From: Leptasterias polaris | Taxonomy: Eukaryota; Echinodermata; Asteroidea; Forcipulatida; Asteriidae | Direction: 5' to 3' | NCBI GenBank assembly: GCA_037783415.1 | Contig: JAZGTN010000016.1 | Coordinates: 2,849,001 to 2,913,000 of the forward strand | DNA length: 64,000 nt | Shown here: positions 1-11,800 of the stretch, piece by piece | Numbering within the stretch: the stretch's first letter is position 1 | How the letters are laid out: every line of letters starts with the position of its first letter | The notes under the pieces: model-generated | The model's input: only the letters and a program-made list of their open reading frames with translations | What the model was told of the DNA's origin: nothing | The model's database searches: none | Made by a program: the position numbers and the translations under genes

Positions 1-59
1 TTATCTGATATTGAACGGTGAGTTTCATGTTTCATTTGAGGTGATAGAAATGCTTGATT

Positions 60-706
60 GGTTTTTTGAACCGTTCTATTGTTGTAGTCCTATAAATGTA
101 GATATACACAGTTAAACCTGTGAAAATTTCATTTCAAAATGTACTACAGTTTTTGAGATAATAATGGCCTAAAATCCGGAGCGGTTACGTCCATGCAGGA
201 AGAATAATCCGTAATTGGATACACAGTTTGAGAAACGTGTATATATGACAGTAACGAGAAGTCCCCCCGATCCGCACCTAGCGAAAGTAGTAGTCCCGGT
301 CGATTTCCTAACTCCCGCCCAGGTAGGTAGTAGTTAATAAGCAGGACAGTTCTTTTCAGAACTGAGAAGTCTCCCGAATTCCGAATATTCTACTCCGCGG
401 CAGTAGAATAAAAAGCAAGACAACTTCTCAAAGAACAAAATCTACCTAGCAAGTAGATATACACATGGTGTTACCGCAAACCAAATATTATGACAGTAAC
501 GTTTCTAAGATTCAAATTTTGGGGGATAGAAACTGATATCTTTTTTCCATAACCACATTGCTTCAAAGTGAAATGATTATCAAAACTACTTTATAGTATC
601 GAAAGCTATTGTACTTGTAACCACTAAACCATGGAGGTAGTTTAAACCAAGTAAGTTTTATGATAGCGATTAATTTTAAGAGTGATTACCAAACGTATAG
701 CCTACC
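60..706 (+). repeat. Dispersed repeat, copy 1 (interrupted)
   Basis: Parts of 60-250 and 490-706 match, in reverse complement, the block at 20465-20790. Shared landmarks are the segment around TTTTTGAGATA, the pair GAGAAACG and TTCTAAGATTCAAATTTTGG, and AAGAGTGATTACCAAACGTA. The intervening 250-480 has no counterpart there and may be an insertion. The match was judged by eye and the ends are approximate. Confidence 0.6.
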
Positions 707-859
707 TCCTCTATCCGTTTGGTGGACATGTATCGGGGATGGGGATAGAATCATAGGTTAGTTCCTGAGTCTGGAAGCTTGTTGATTTCAAATTTTAAAC
801 AGCAACAATCCTCAATTCAGAAGGATAATTTCATTTTTCTATTACTGTTTGCGGTAACA
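469..859. mobile_element. Inverted-repeat element with TGTTACCGCAAAC ends
   Basis: The 13-bp sequence TGTTACCGCAAAC (469-481) recurs as its exact reverse complement at 847-859, and CATG sits just outside both arms. The interior has no coding capacity, which fits a small non-autonomous DNA transposon. It overlaps the second half of the dispersed repeat at 60-706. A target duplication is not clear. Confidence 0.5.
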
Positions 860-2636
860 CATGTACATGAAGATCACCCTAACGAGGTCTGGCTCTGAGG
901 TTTCGATTAGTCTGCTCTCTAATTGGTTTGTGTGGGTTGTTTGGGTGTATTGGGTGTTTGTATTAAAACGGACAGTGCGTGATGTGTGTGGTAAACTATT
1001 TAGTTGTGAGCATGCGCGAAGAGACTGCAGGTGTATGGGGAGATGCTGTCAGTGTGCAGCAGGGATCTGAAGGAGGTAACAGGTATGTGAAATTGAACAG
1101 ATTTAAAGACGGCTTAGATGTAAGGCTCGGGCTTTCAGGTACAAATACAACTTTAAAAACACCCAAAATAACGCTTTAAAAAAAAACACGACACAACAAA
1201 ATGCGACGCAAAAACAATTAAATGGCGTTTATTTTGATTATTCGCTGTTGTGATTTTCTGAGTCGTTTCTCTGGTGTATCGTTCCTTACCAGTTGTTAAG
1301 CATCATCCACTTCTTGCTTTGCTCTATTATAAAATAAGAAACTATGTCTTCTATACAAACGATGAGTGTTGTGATACAATGTAGCACCATGGATAGGGCC
1401 AATCCACTTCTGTATGCATCTTTATTTGAGCCCTTTCTGCTTATTTGTTAATCTTTGGGTCTTTCCGTGGAGCATTATTTGTTCATGTTCAACTTTTTAG
1501 GCACAAGTATGAAGCAAATTCACTTGAGCCCTATCCAGGGATTGTTTGAATCTGTTGAACTGTTTATTTGTCTGTGATGTTTTTATCATTGAGTAGCTGG
1601 CTCCAGCCATATCTGATGTGGTTTCTTACGTTCCATGTTTACTCGCAAGCTAAGTCTGATTCTAGCACCAGCCGTGTAGGCTGACATTTTTCCACGCCAT
1701 TTCCTGTTCAGTCGAATACAATCAAGTTGTGCTCGACACCCCCTTAGACCGCCATGTACAAACATGCAGTAAAAATGCATTTTCGATTGTTAAAAGCGCC
1801 GTGTTCGTGGCTCACTGCATCCGTGGTTGGCACAATGGTAATAAAAAATGTTGCATGTTTTCAAGCGAGTTTATAGTAGGTTACCTTTTTACTGTCATTA
1901 TAGTTCAACACGGACTCACGTTGTTGTACTGTTTCATTTTCTTGTACTGGCATTCAGTGATGACCATTTATGTAGGCCTACATGTAGATCATACAGTTTG
2001 AGGTTTGTGATGGTAGAGTGTTTTAGCTGGAATAATAATAGAAAATTGAAAAGAAAATAACTTTCAAAAGTGAATTAATTGTTTGTTTGATATCAAACAC
2101 ACACAAAAAACTAGTATTTGTGGTTTTCAAATACACATGGTAGCTACATTGTAGATCATTTGTCTTGATTTAATAATAATTAGGTGAAATATATGAAGTC
2201 TTTAAACCTGACGTCATCATCCTCTGAAAGCTTGGGCCTCGTTGGTAATTTCCTATACAGCTTCCGAAAAACTTGTCTACTAAAGTTTGTCTACTGATAT
2301 CTTTCATTTGAGTTTCTTTTTCGGTCTGAAAATGTGAAAGGTGTCACATTGGTTCCTACTGCAATACGGGATGACAACAAAAACTATAGGACCTATAAAC
2401 ATTTTTGTCACGTGGTTCACTTTTTGAAAGCAATAAGTCTTTGATTACTGTAATTTGATACCTTATAACGTTTTGTTGGCTTAATTTGTTTAGAGACTAA
2501 GTGAAGTCGCAATCTACAATATATCGTATAGAAGTTAACCTTTGTTAATTGTTAAATTGCCCTCAACACAATTTTTAACGGTCCTATGGGAGTTTTAAAA
2601 ATTCCCAACAAAAAAGGCAAACAGCCTCGAAAAAGG

Positions 2637-2876
2637 TAGTCTTGATTGGCGACGTTCATTTTGTTTTACGTAGTGCGATATCGCAACACGAATTACTGTC
2701 CGCAACACGAATTACTGGAGAAGAGATATCTGTATCACACGAACATCTGGATCAAAACGCTGTTTCGATCCAGATTTATAGACTTGCCCAGTCCTTCTGA
2801 GTCAGCCTCCCAAACAGTCAATGTAGCGCCCTCTACCGGTGGCTAATACAAAAAACAGCGTCGCCAATCAAGACTA
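2637..2876. mobile_element. MITE, TAGTC family, 240 bp
   Basis: Terminal inverted repeats of 18 bp, TAGTCTTGATTGGCGACG, occur at 2637-2654 and in reverse at 2859-2876. The flanks are a probable 9-bp target duplication, CGAAAAAGG (2628-2636) against CGAACAAGG (2877-2885), with one mismatch. The interior is non-coding. A 9-bp duplication is typical of Mutator-like transposases; that assignment is inference. Confidence 0.8.
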
Positions 2877-3007
2877 CGAACAAGGAAGCATGTTGGAACG
2901 CCAAACTGCGTAATAAATTTACTTGGCCCAATGACTGAAATTTCCCATTGTCTGAGTCAGACAATATTGGGAAATTCCAGAGAAGTGGGAAATTCCAGTC
3001 AATAAGC

Positions 3008-4203
3008 ACTCATGCAGGTGTTGAGCGCATTTTACAGAATTGCACAATCTGTGGTTTGTGCATGGTCATTTGCGGATTTTTAGCCTCGCTATCGATAGTT
3101 CCAGAATGCGCGCTCAATCTGCAAAGTGTCCCTCCACAAGAACCCCCGAAATTTGTCAGAATTCACACACATCCTGCATTCTGACCGACACGTGATCGCT
3201 AGCGATAATTGAGCTGTCCTGGAAGCATTGACGCCTTTTTGTGAATGAGGCTGGAATGCAACTAGCAACAATATTACTTGTGATAAAGGGGAAAGATTAT
3301 GTATAGGCCTACAGCAACGATCAGACTTGATTCAAAGAGTGTCACTGAGAAATGAAGAAACCCAAAGGTTTTAAATCAATTGATGCGCATTAATAATCAA
3401 ACTGCTATATTAATAAATGTATATTCTTATATTTCTTGTTTTTGTCGAGGGGATTTATAACTACTAATTTCTTTTTGTGGAAACAAATTTTGGATTATTA
3501 TTGATATGAACTTATTACCAATGCCGTAGATTTGCCAATAATAAGTAAACAAAAATTGAAAAGGTAAAAAAAAAATCATTCCTCGAAGTATTATTTATTT
3601 CCCTTTCTGGAGAACGAAATGATTGAGAGGGACTTTTTCGAGGAACGAAATATTATTTTGTTCCCTCAGAATAATTGAACGGCTACGGTGCCCTTAATGC
3701 CATTTAATGTCCATGTATCCTTCAAAGAACCATCAACCTATTTACTTAAGATTTCTTCTTTTTTTTTCCTTCTTTTTAGTTTGATTAAATATCCTTAAAA
3801 ACACTCGGTCATAAACATTCCGTACAAACTAAATAATTTGTTTCATCAAAAAATTTTGTTCCTGCGAAAATTTAAGTATGTTATATTTTGTTAACCTGCT
3901 CCTTTAGGGTTCCGTATAAAATCTCATCACATAGCCTACCAGCAAACCCTGTTTATTGCAACTTTAATACTTAGCAAAATAAAAAATAGCCCATCTTGAG
4001 CAAAATCTTCACATTTTAGCATGTTTTTAGCATGGATATAAACGACATAAGTAACGACTAAATTAAATCCACACTTTGGGCGCTCACTCTTCAGATTGGG
4101 CGCTCACTCTGCAGACTGTGCAGCTCGATGGGGAGATTGGGTAAAATCATGCGCAATCTGTATGTTGTGCAAATCCATAAAATGCGCTCGACATGCATCA
4201 GTA
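3008..4203. repeat. Inverted repeat pair about 1 kb apart
   Basis: About 60 bp near 3008-3070, including GAGCGCATTTTA and GCACAATCTG, is repeated in reverse orientation at about 4140-4203. Between the arms is AT-rich sequence without coding signs. A 20-bp tandem duplication, GGGCGCTCACTCTTCAGATT and a near copy, lies at 4078-4117. The whole may be one decayed element or two insertions of one family. Confidence 0.45.
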
Positions 4204-4274
4204 AGAGAAAAATGCAGTGAATATAATCCCTAGTGTTCCATGCTTTCTCTGATAGGTAGGTGTTTTAGATTACT

Positions 4275-4329
4275 GGTTCTGGTTGTGGTTCTAGTTCTAG
4301 TTCTAGTTCTAGTTCTAGTTCTAGTTCTA

Positions 4330-4360
<31 letters not shown>
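4275..4360 (+). repeat. Hexamer microsatellite (GGTTCT/AGTTCT)n
   Basis: About 14 copies of a 6-bp unit: first a short GGTTCT/GGTTGT part, then a run of AGTTCT, then a run of GGTTCT. The block structure suggests homogenisation by slippage. Confidence 0.9.
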
Positions 4361-4362
<2 letters not shown>

Positions 4363-5360
4363 TGAACCCATCATCAAACCAGGATATGTTAATATTAGTG
4401 AAACTAGAGGAAAACCTTGCTGTGTCAGGTAATGTATTATTGGATTCGTTTATTTTTACTGAGTGACATTAGTCTACCGACTAGGAAGACTTTTCAATCT
4501 CTCTCAAACCACAGTAAGGTACGGCTCTAAATCAATAGTTTATGACTAAATGGACAATTTTGCTCCCACACAACACGTCCATGAACTCACTGATGTTTTT
4601 TTAAAATACATATTCTTGTGTTATACATGATCTGAATGACCACGAAACATTCTTCATAAAACGTATTTCATATAATTATCACGAACCATCCATTCTAGGA
4701 AGACTACTCTTTTGCTCGAAGTCTTTTTCTTGGGATGTGTGCATGACTGCATGTTCATTATTTATTTCGAATTTTGGTTTCTGTTTGTGGGTTTCAAATT
4801 TATATTGACGTTTCTACTAAGATAATCATAACAAGGAAGTTTCTCGCTTTAAATGAAGTATGAAATGTCACGTGATCAACGGTTGCCAAAGCTGGAGGCC
4901 CAATTGGATCTTGTTTTGTTCGTGAAATTGGGTGGAAAATAAGCGCCCTCAACGGCCCCTTAGAATGTAAATGTTATGCAATTGTATTTCTTGTGCAATA
5001 ACTATCATTGTTGTTGCAACAATTGGACTAACAACTCGGGAAAAAGTTTGTTAGGTTTCTTAGATAATATATGGATTTGAATTTGTATACCGTCTTCCAA
5101 CAACCAATGATGTACCACCCTTATGTTTTTTGGTTTTTTCCCCCCCAATGCTCATGCTCATGATATTTTTTATGAAGACTAGGAGTTGCCAATAATCTTT
5201 TCCAAAAACCAGTGATGTACCAGGAGAATACGCTTTCTATGATTGTGCGCCTTCATGCAGTATACTGAACTGTAGTGTTAGTTGTGCTCATGCTTCCGTG
5301 TCGTTAAATTGCTGCATGCAGTCAAGGTTTTAAATTACCAACATTCTGTTTTCTCATCCC

Positions 5361-5414
5361 TCTCTAACAGTTTCAGAGTCTATAAGCAAAAGTGAGTGAT
5401 CACAATACAGCAAC
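5361..5414 (+). promoter_or_regulatory. Probable 5' UTR splice acceptor before the MLKL-like start
   Basis: A pyrimidine-rich tract ending TCTCTAACAG (5361-5370) reads as a splice acceptor 44 bases before the start codon at 5415, so the transcript probably has an upstream non-coding exon. The alternative is that TATAAG near 5381 is a TATA box, but it lies too close to the start codon for a normal leader. Confidence 0.4.
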
Positions 5415-5805
5415 ATGGATCTAGCTGCCTCGTGGTTTGGCCTTTTCAGCAACGTGGTCAGCTTAGCAAAAGAAATCAGTAGCATCATTCAGCAAACTTA
5501 TACAGCTGATAAACGATCCAAACGCGCCCTAGAGCGCATCAATAAATTAATTCCTGATCTTGAGAGTTTGTGCACGGATGGTATTGACAAAGTCAATCTC
5601 AGAAAACATGTTGATGATATCGAAATTGTTCTAAATGAAACTCTTGAATATATTAAGTCAGATAAAAGCGCCCCCAAGAAATTGTGGGATGAGGGGTTCC
5701 ATAGTAAGCTAAACGAGTTTATGAACAAGCTGGAGGAACACATGCGGGATCTTTCACTCAAATTACAAGTTGACTCAACTTTGACAGGGGAGAAGCTCCT
5801 TAAAG
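5415..5805 (+). CDS. MLKL-like exon 1: helical N-terminal (executioner-type) region
   Basis: This exon encodes residues 1-130 plus the first base of codon 131. It starts at the only reasonable ATG, followed by a hydrophobic and aromatic segment (DLAASWFGLFSNVVSLAKEI). The rest is almost proline-free with heptad-like leucine and isoleucine spacing, as expected for several long helices. One exon for the whole bundle and the donor AAAG|GTGAGT are seen directly. That it folds as a four-helix bundle is inferred from length, composition and its position before an MLKL-type pseudokinase. A related HeLo- or RPW8-like bundle is an alternative label. Confidence 0.75.
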
Positions 5806-8800
5806 GTGAGTATAGGATTGTACTATCATAAAGCGGATCGGGGGGGGGGGGGGGTGGGGTGGGGCTGGGCCGCGGGGGCACGTGCCCCCCGGGTTAATTT
5901 AACCCAAAGAGAGATATAATATTATAGAGATAGAAGGAAGGATTACGCAATAACAAAACAATCTTAATTGGCAGGTGTGTAACTGCGCGTTTGTGATGAC
6001 TACCGCGAAATCTGTTCCACAGCCACGCCGGAGACATTCAATAGATATTTTCAACCATGAAAACCGGGAAAGTATTGACCAGATTATACTTCTTGGTACA
6101 TTATTTTGTATACATGTTTTCACGTGTATTTACCTAAAAACTGTGGGACACTTTGATTAAACGAAAGTAACTTTGAGATATTTTTGGGGAAAAAACAAAT
6201 TAATGGCAATAAAGCAAAATCTCAATAAACTGGGTAAAAACATGAATAGTATGCCTCTAAACTGTCCTAGATTGCACCAAAGAGCATATAATTTTTCAAT
6301 ATGGCCCTGAAAGCGGGCCCCGGACCCCACGTCATAAGGCTTCGCATTTGCTCATTCTAGAAATTACCGATACATCCTGGCTACATTACTGTTTCTATTT
6401 AAACGTGTGGCGTGTACCCCTTAGCCGACTCCAGTTTCCCCCTTAAAAGTTTAACAAAACACTGGTTAAAAGGCAAATAAAGCAAAGTTCAATTGGGTAA
6501 AAACATTGTGTAAAACACCTCCGAAGTGTCTAAGATTGCAACCTAGAGCACCTATTCTTAAAAATTTCCCGGGGCACAAAAGCGGGCCCCGGACACCACG
6601 CCGTAAGGCTTTGCGCTTCACTCGCTGGTGGTTCTTCTCATAGAAATGCCCCACATACACGGCAAAGGGGTGTGGCACACGGTCACAACTCGGACCACCC
6701 CCCCCCCCCCCCCCCCTCTCTAGTCATAGAATTCAAGGATCTATGTATACTGCATGCAATTAACAACAGCAAAAATATTGTGTTCTTGTGTATTATTCAA
6801 AGAAAATTTACTATTTTTTCTTTCTTAAAAATAATATATGGAAATGTTCGTATGTATAGACGATGTGACCTCTGTTTACATTCAAACCGCCCTCTGTTGA
6901 CAAGTCTGTTGTCCAAGTCATGTTCCGCCGGGCAAAAAGACGCGTAGTCATGGTAATATTGCGTGTACTTTCTAGCTGGCTGTCAAGTACACAAAGGTTT
7001 TGCCCGGCGACATGCGCGCGCATCATGTTATGATTTTCAAATGACGTCAGAGGTCACATCGTCTATAACACAAATAATTTATGTCATTCTTTGTTTTGAA
7101 CTAATACAAGGTTCACTTATAAAGCTTTGACAGTGGTGAACGAGTGACATAGCCAATTATTGATGACTTGCTCTCTAAAAGTGACAGCCATTGAAAGAGA
7201 TTAACTTTATTTCCAGGTCAGGATGAAATAAAAGAGCTTTTGAAGAAAGACAACCCGGCAGTGGCAGCAACATCAAGCACACACGGTAATTTGGGTCATA
7301 ACCATAATAGGCCCCCTACGTAGGCATTCTGTTAGTTTTTATCATGTTTCTTTGTTTTATTATTTACTTACCAGTCATGTATAATTATGAGTATGGGTGT
7401 GTGTGTGTGTGTGTGTGATAATATTTTATTAATAATTGTTTTTGCAGAGTAAATTATAACAAAACAATTATTTGTTAAAGTAAAAAGCACATACAGAAAA
7501 CAATTCGTGTGGCTCTATAAAATACATATCCTGTATCCAGTGAATTAGTTGTGTTTTTGTTTACATAACATAAATTCACATTTTCCCCTTTTTCCAAAAC
7601 TAAAATAGTATTATCTAAGAGCCCCACCCACCTTCCGTTCTTAGGACTTGTATGAGTATAACCATAATAATAATAATAATTAAAACTTGTAAAGCGCCAC
7701 CTCCGAGGCGCATAAAAACCAAACAAAACAAAAAACAGAGAGAGTAACAAAAAAGATTACAACGAAAAGATCAACTCAACGAACCTGGGGAAAACTGCAC
7801 AGAATAAACTACCAAGAGAGATAGAATCGTTTCCTAAAACAAAGTCATCCTCTTTGCCCCGTACCTCTCCCGCCAGTGCCATGTCTCCGTCACCTCAATA
7901 TTCCCAACGACCAATGGTGGCGTCCGGTACAGCAGCATCGGAACATCCGTTCATATACTGTCAGACAACAGGATACAGTGCAATGTTTAGTGTATATACG
8001 GGAGTCCCTCATCGTTTTTGTTATTTTCTTGGTCGTAGAAATCCTGGAGAAAGATATATCTGATATCAAAAACGCAATGCAGTCTTGGTACTACGGAAAA
8101 ATCTACAGTGGTGTATGGAAGAAGACTAACGTGACTCTCAAGTCGTTCACAGATGAGTAAGATAGTTTTCATTTCTAACATTTTACTGGGAAGGCCAGGA
8201 TACAAAGTAGGCTATGTGATGCTGGTTTTAATTTGTTTCGATATCTCTTTTTTAACTGCATTACCTGCGAAACATAATCTCGTCGCCAAAAGAAAATAAG
8301 TCCCCCATCTTGTCTAATGTGCTGAACTTGTTGCTCCCAAATACTACCCAGACACAGTTCTTGCCTCTGCTTGTCTCGGCCCCACTTGCGCGTTAAGGGT
8401 AAAAGGTTCAGACTGAGGAATGCAATAATGACGAGTTAAAAGTACAACGTCAAAAGTAAAGGGGCTTACTGCAAAAGTGACTGAGGTAATTATGACGACA
8501 GGGTCAGTTTCACCAGAACAGGCTTGTAAACAGTACACCAATCATCGTCAGTTTGTATAGGAAATTGAACGGAAAGATTGACAGCACGCAAGTGGGCCCT
8601 GTTCTTTAAAAGACGACAGCTTTGTAAACAGTGGAGCCTTTTCCAACTTGTTTGCGTTTTTTTTTAATGAATTATTCATGAAGTATGAAACGTGCGTTAT
8701 GCACTTCTGATTGGTTTGGACTTTTGCTACCGTTTCGGGTAGCAAAAATCGAGATTATAAAGAAACACATTAGAAACCGCAAACAAGTTGGAAAAGGCCC

Positions 8801-11800
8801 TCGTGGCTTCGCCTCTCGCGTGCGCGTGGTCTCCCATTTCAGTCGCTTGGGATCGCAGCTCCAAGCCACGAAGGCCTTGACAAAAGGCTAAAGATGACAG
8901 GACTCCAGTACTGTAGCATTCGCTGAAAGTGGTTTATTTATAGCCCATGACATCATCATACATACAGCAAGGCCACGGTGGTCTATTCCACTCCGGCATG
9001 TCCAAGGCCAGCAGAGGCAAAAACCTTCTGAGCTATTAATTATTTGAGACCAACCGGTTCAGCAAAACCGACACAAGCTGAATGGGTATATACCGATGTG
9101 AGAGATTGCAACAGCAATAATGATTCCAGATTGACGTGGACAATGTAAAATGTTTCTTTCGCACGAACGTTTAAATTGGCCGCTTATTTGGCGAATATGA
9201 CCGGGAAAATATAAAACAAGCTAAGGTTTGTATTACTTTACTTTGTGTGTGTGTGTTATTTTTCCTCAATAGAGCTGACAAGGACCTTTTTCTTGAAGAG
9301 GTTAAAAATCTTGTAAAACTAAATTCTGAGAGTGTCATCCGCCTTTTCGGAGTTTGCAAGGAAACAGGTTTGTTGCTCTACCCATAGGCCTATACATTAA
9401 AATTAATAAAAAAAGACACATGGTGGAAGTTCATTGGAAGTTTTATAAAGATAAAAGGGCAAAAGTGAAAAGACGAAACAAAGAGTTTAAGACTTCTTCG
9501 ATGTAAAAGTGATCGCACAGAGAGGCTCTGAATGCACCAGACAGCATCTACATTTATGTGTTTTAAAACTTTCTAGGCTCAAGAGCTGATGACCTGGTTC
9601 TTCAACACGGTTCTACGCCATGTGTTATTTATTTTTATTTTATTTTAAAACTTTAGACATATACACAATGATTACAAGTTGGACAGGGGCTGCCAAGGTT
9701 ATACAAAAGTATAAAAACTGTCATCTTAAGATGTGTACAACCAGACCCCTGCCAACGATAAAATAATTATATAATTATAAAAAGGAGATTGCACTCAAAC
9801 GCTTTAAAATCTCCCAACGGTAAACATTAAAACAAAAGCAAATCCAAAACCTTGCAAAAACAGCACCCATAAAACACCATAAAAACAGGAGGCAGTGACA
9901 AACATTTAAAAAACCCTTGGGGGTAACAAGACAAGGTCCCAAATGAGCCCCAAAGCCCAACACGAATGGACTTAAAACCCTCTGAAGCCACACACTAAAA
10001 AACTGGCACCAAAGAACACCTTTAAAAACATTTAGGTGTAGCGAGTGTTTTCAAACGCAATCCACTTCAAATGAATCATGTTTTTAAATGGTCATCCTAC
10101 ACTGCTTACAGAATGGATTAACCGCAGGACTAATTAAAATATCCAATATATTTGGATATTTCAAAGTCATACTTCCAGGGGTTACGATCGAGCAAGGCAT
10201 TCTGGGAGAGAACAAAAAACGGTACGAGATTGTACATCACTTGGGAAACTATGCCAACCAAACTACCATGTCGTGTGTATAATTTGTGACGGGTATCCTG
10301 CTCGTTTTTGCTAAGTAGAAAATTTGGGTAATATACTTCGTCACAATTTTCATGAAGAGCCACATAATAATATCTTAAAGTGACAAATTGTAGGAACGGG
10401 CCAATATCGTAATATTTGCATTTTGCATTTTCACGAAGAGCCACACAATGTAATGCATTGCAACAGAAAAGCGGATACGTCAAATCTTTCTTCAGGGGTC
10501 ACGAAGAACCACTAATTAATGTCAGTGCGCGTGACACGTGACATTCGCGCCCCTTTCTTATGTAAAATAGGCCTACGATAGGTTTCACGAAGAGACACAT
10601 GTCTTTAGCATGAAACTTCTCACATATATACATGTAGGCCTACACTCTATTCTATATCACATAATAATTTTAAATATATATACTTTAGTAATTTTTTAGA
10701 TGTGGAGGCACTTTGATTCTGACCTATGATGATCGTGTGGGGTAACAGACCTTAAATACAGCCAACTCTTGCTAATAAAGGTTTGTTTTGTATGAAAAAC
10801 ATGTCATTGGATCTCCTCTCAACCAATTAGAATGGACATTGAAAATATCAAAAATATTTATAAATGCATTACCAGTTTGAATACATGTAATACTTATTTT
10901 ACTGTTTAGTTCCGTGGCTAATTGTATTGGAGTACATGCAACGTGGTGATCTTCGACACGCACTTGATCATAAAGATGCACAGACTTTGAGATGGGAGCA
11001 GCGCATCCAGATGGCTCTAGGAGGGGCCCGTGGGCTGAACGTCATCCACGATATGGATCGGCCAATGCTTCATAGGGGCTTAGCTTGCAACAAGTTCATG
11101 GTGAATGAGAATTGGATTGTGAAGGTAAGAGACTTGATGGACCTCCTCTAAGGGCGGTTATTAAGACAGCATCGACAAAATAAGATGACCAGAACTTTAA
11201 CCGAAATGTCCATGAACCGTGGACACCAACTTGCGTTTTTTAACGTCGCACTAGACTTGTGGACAAGTCGTTAAATGTCTGTCGCGGTGATAGCGGAACG
11301 GCTCTCTCGCAATATCCCGCGAGAGGGCTGCTCTGCGCGAGATTACTGCTCTCAAGACTGGTCACATTCATAATGACGAAGAGTCGGCAGCCAGCAACTT
11401 CGCGTGAGAGCAGTGATCTCGCGAGAGCATTCTTTATTACGCTACAACACTACACGCGACTCGACACACCGCGACAAACATTAACGACTTGTGAACAAGT
11501 CTAACGTCGCACTTGCAAGATCTCGACCAATCAGCGTAAACCAAGGGAAAACAGACCGGGATTTTAATTAACTGCCGTTAAAGCTTTGACAATTTTTTAC
11601 GTTCAAGATATCAAATGAAAGTGTATAACCTTTTCCTACTTCGTAAAATTGGTAATTTAGAATTACAATTTTACTTTTTACCGGGCAATGCAGCTTTAAC
11701 CAAACTAAATATTATAATTATGGTCGGTTATAAAATAGATATAGCATAAACAATATTTAACACTACAATCAATATACATGGACTCTCAACAATTGACACT

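Larger units (their letters stand above)
1..5370. other. Intergenic region upstream of the MLKL-like gene
   Basis: No open frame here looks like a real exon: the frames are short, low in recognisable motifs and not joined by good splice sites. The stretch holds inverted-repeat elements, a hexamer microsatellite and AT-rich sequence, listed separately. A non-coding first exon or promoter of the gene starting at 5415 may lie here, but I cannot place it. Confidence 0.6.

Noticed and set aside
861..1179. Two overlapping small open frames near the left end
   Set aside because: Low-complexity composition, no domain, no splice partners and no orthologous look; probably chance frames.
5498..5881. 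127-residue minus-strand frame with a proline run
   Set aside because: It is the antisense shadow of MLKL-like exon 1 plus the G-rich run after it.
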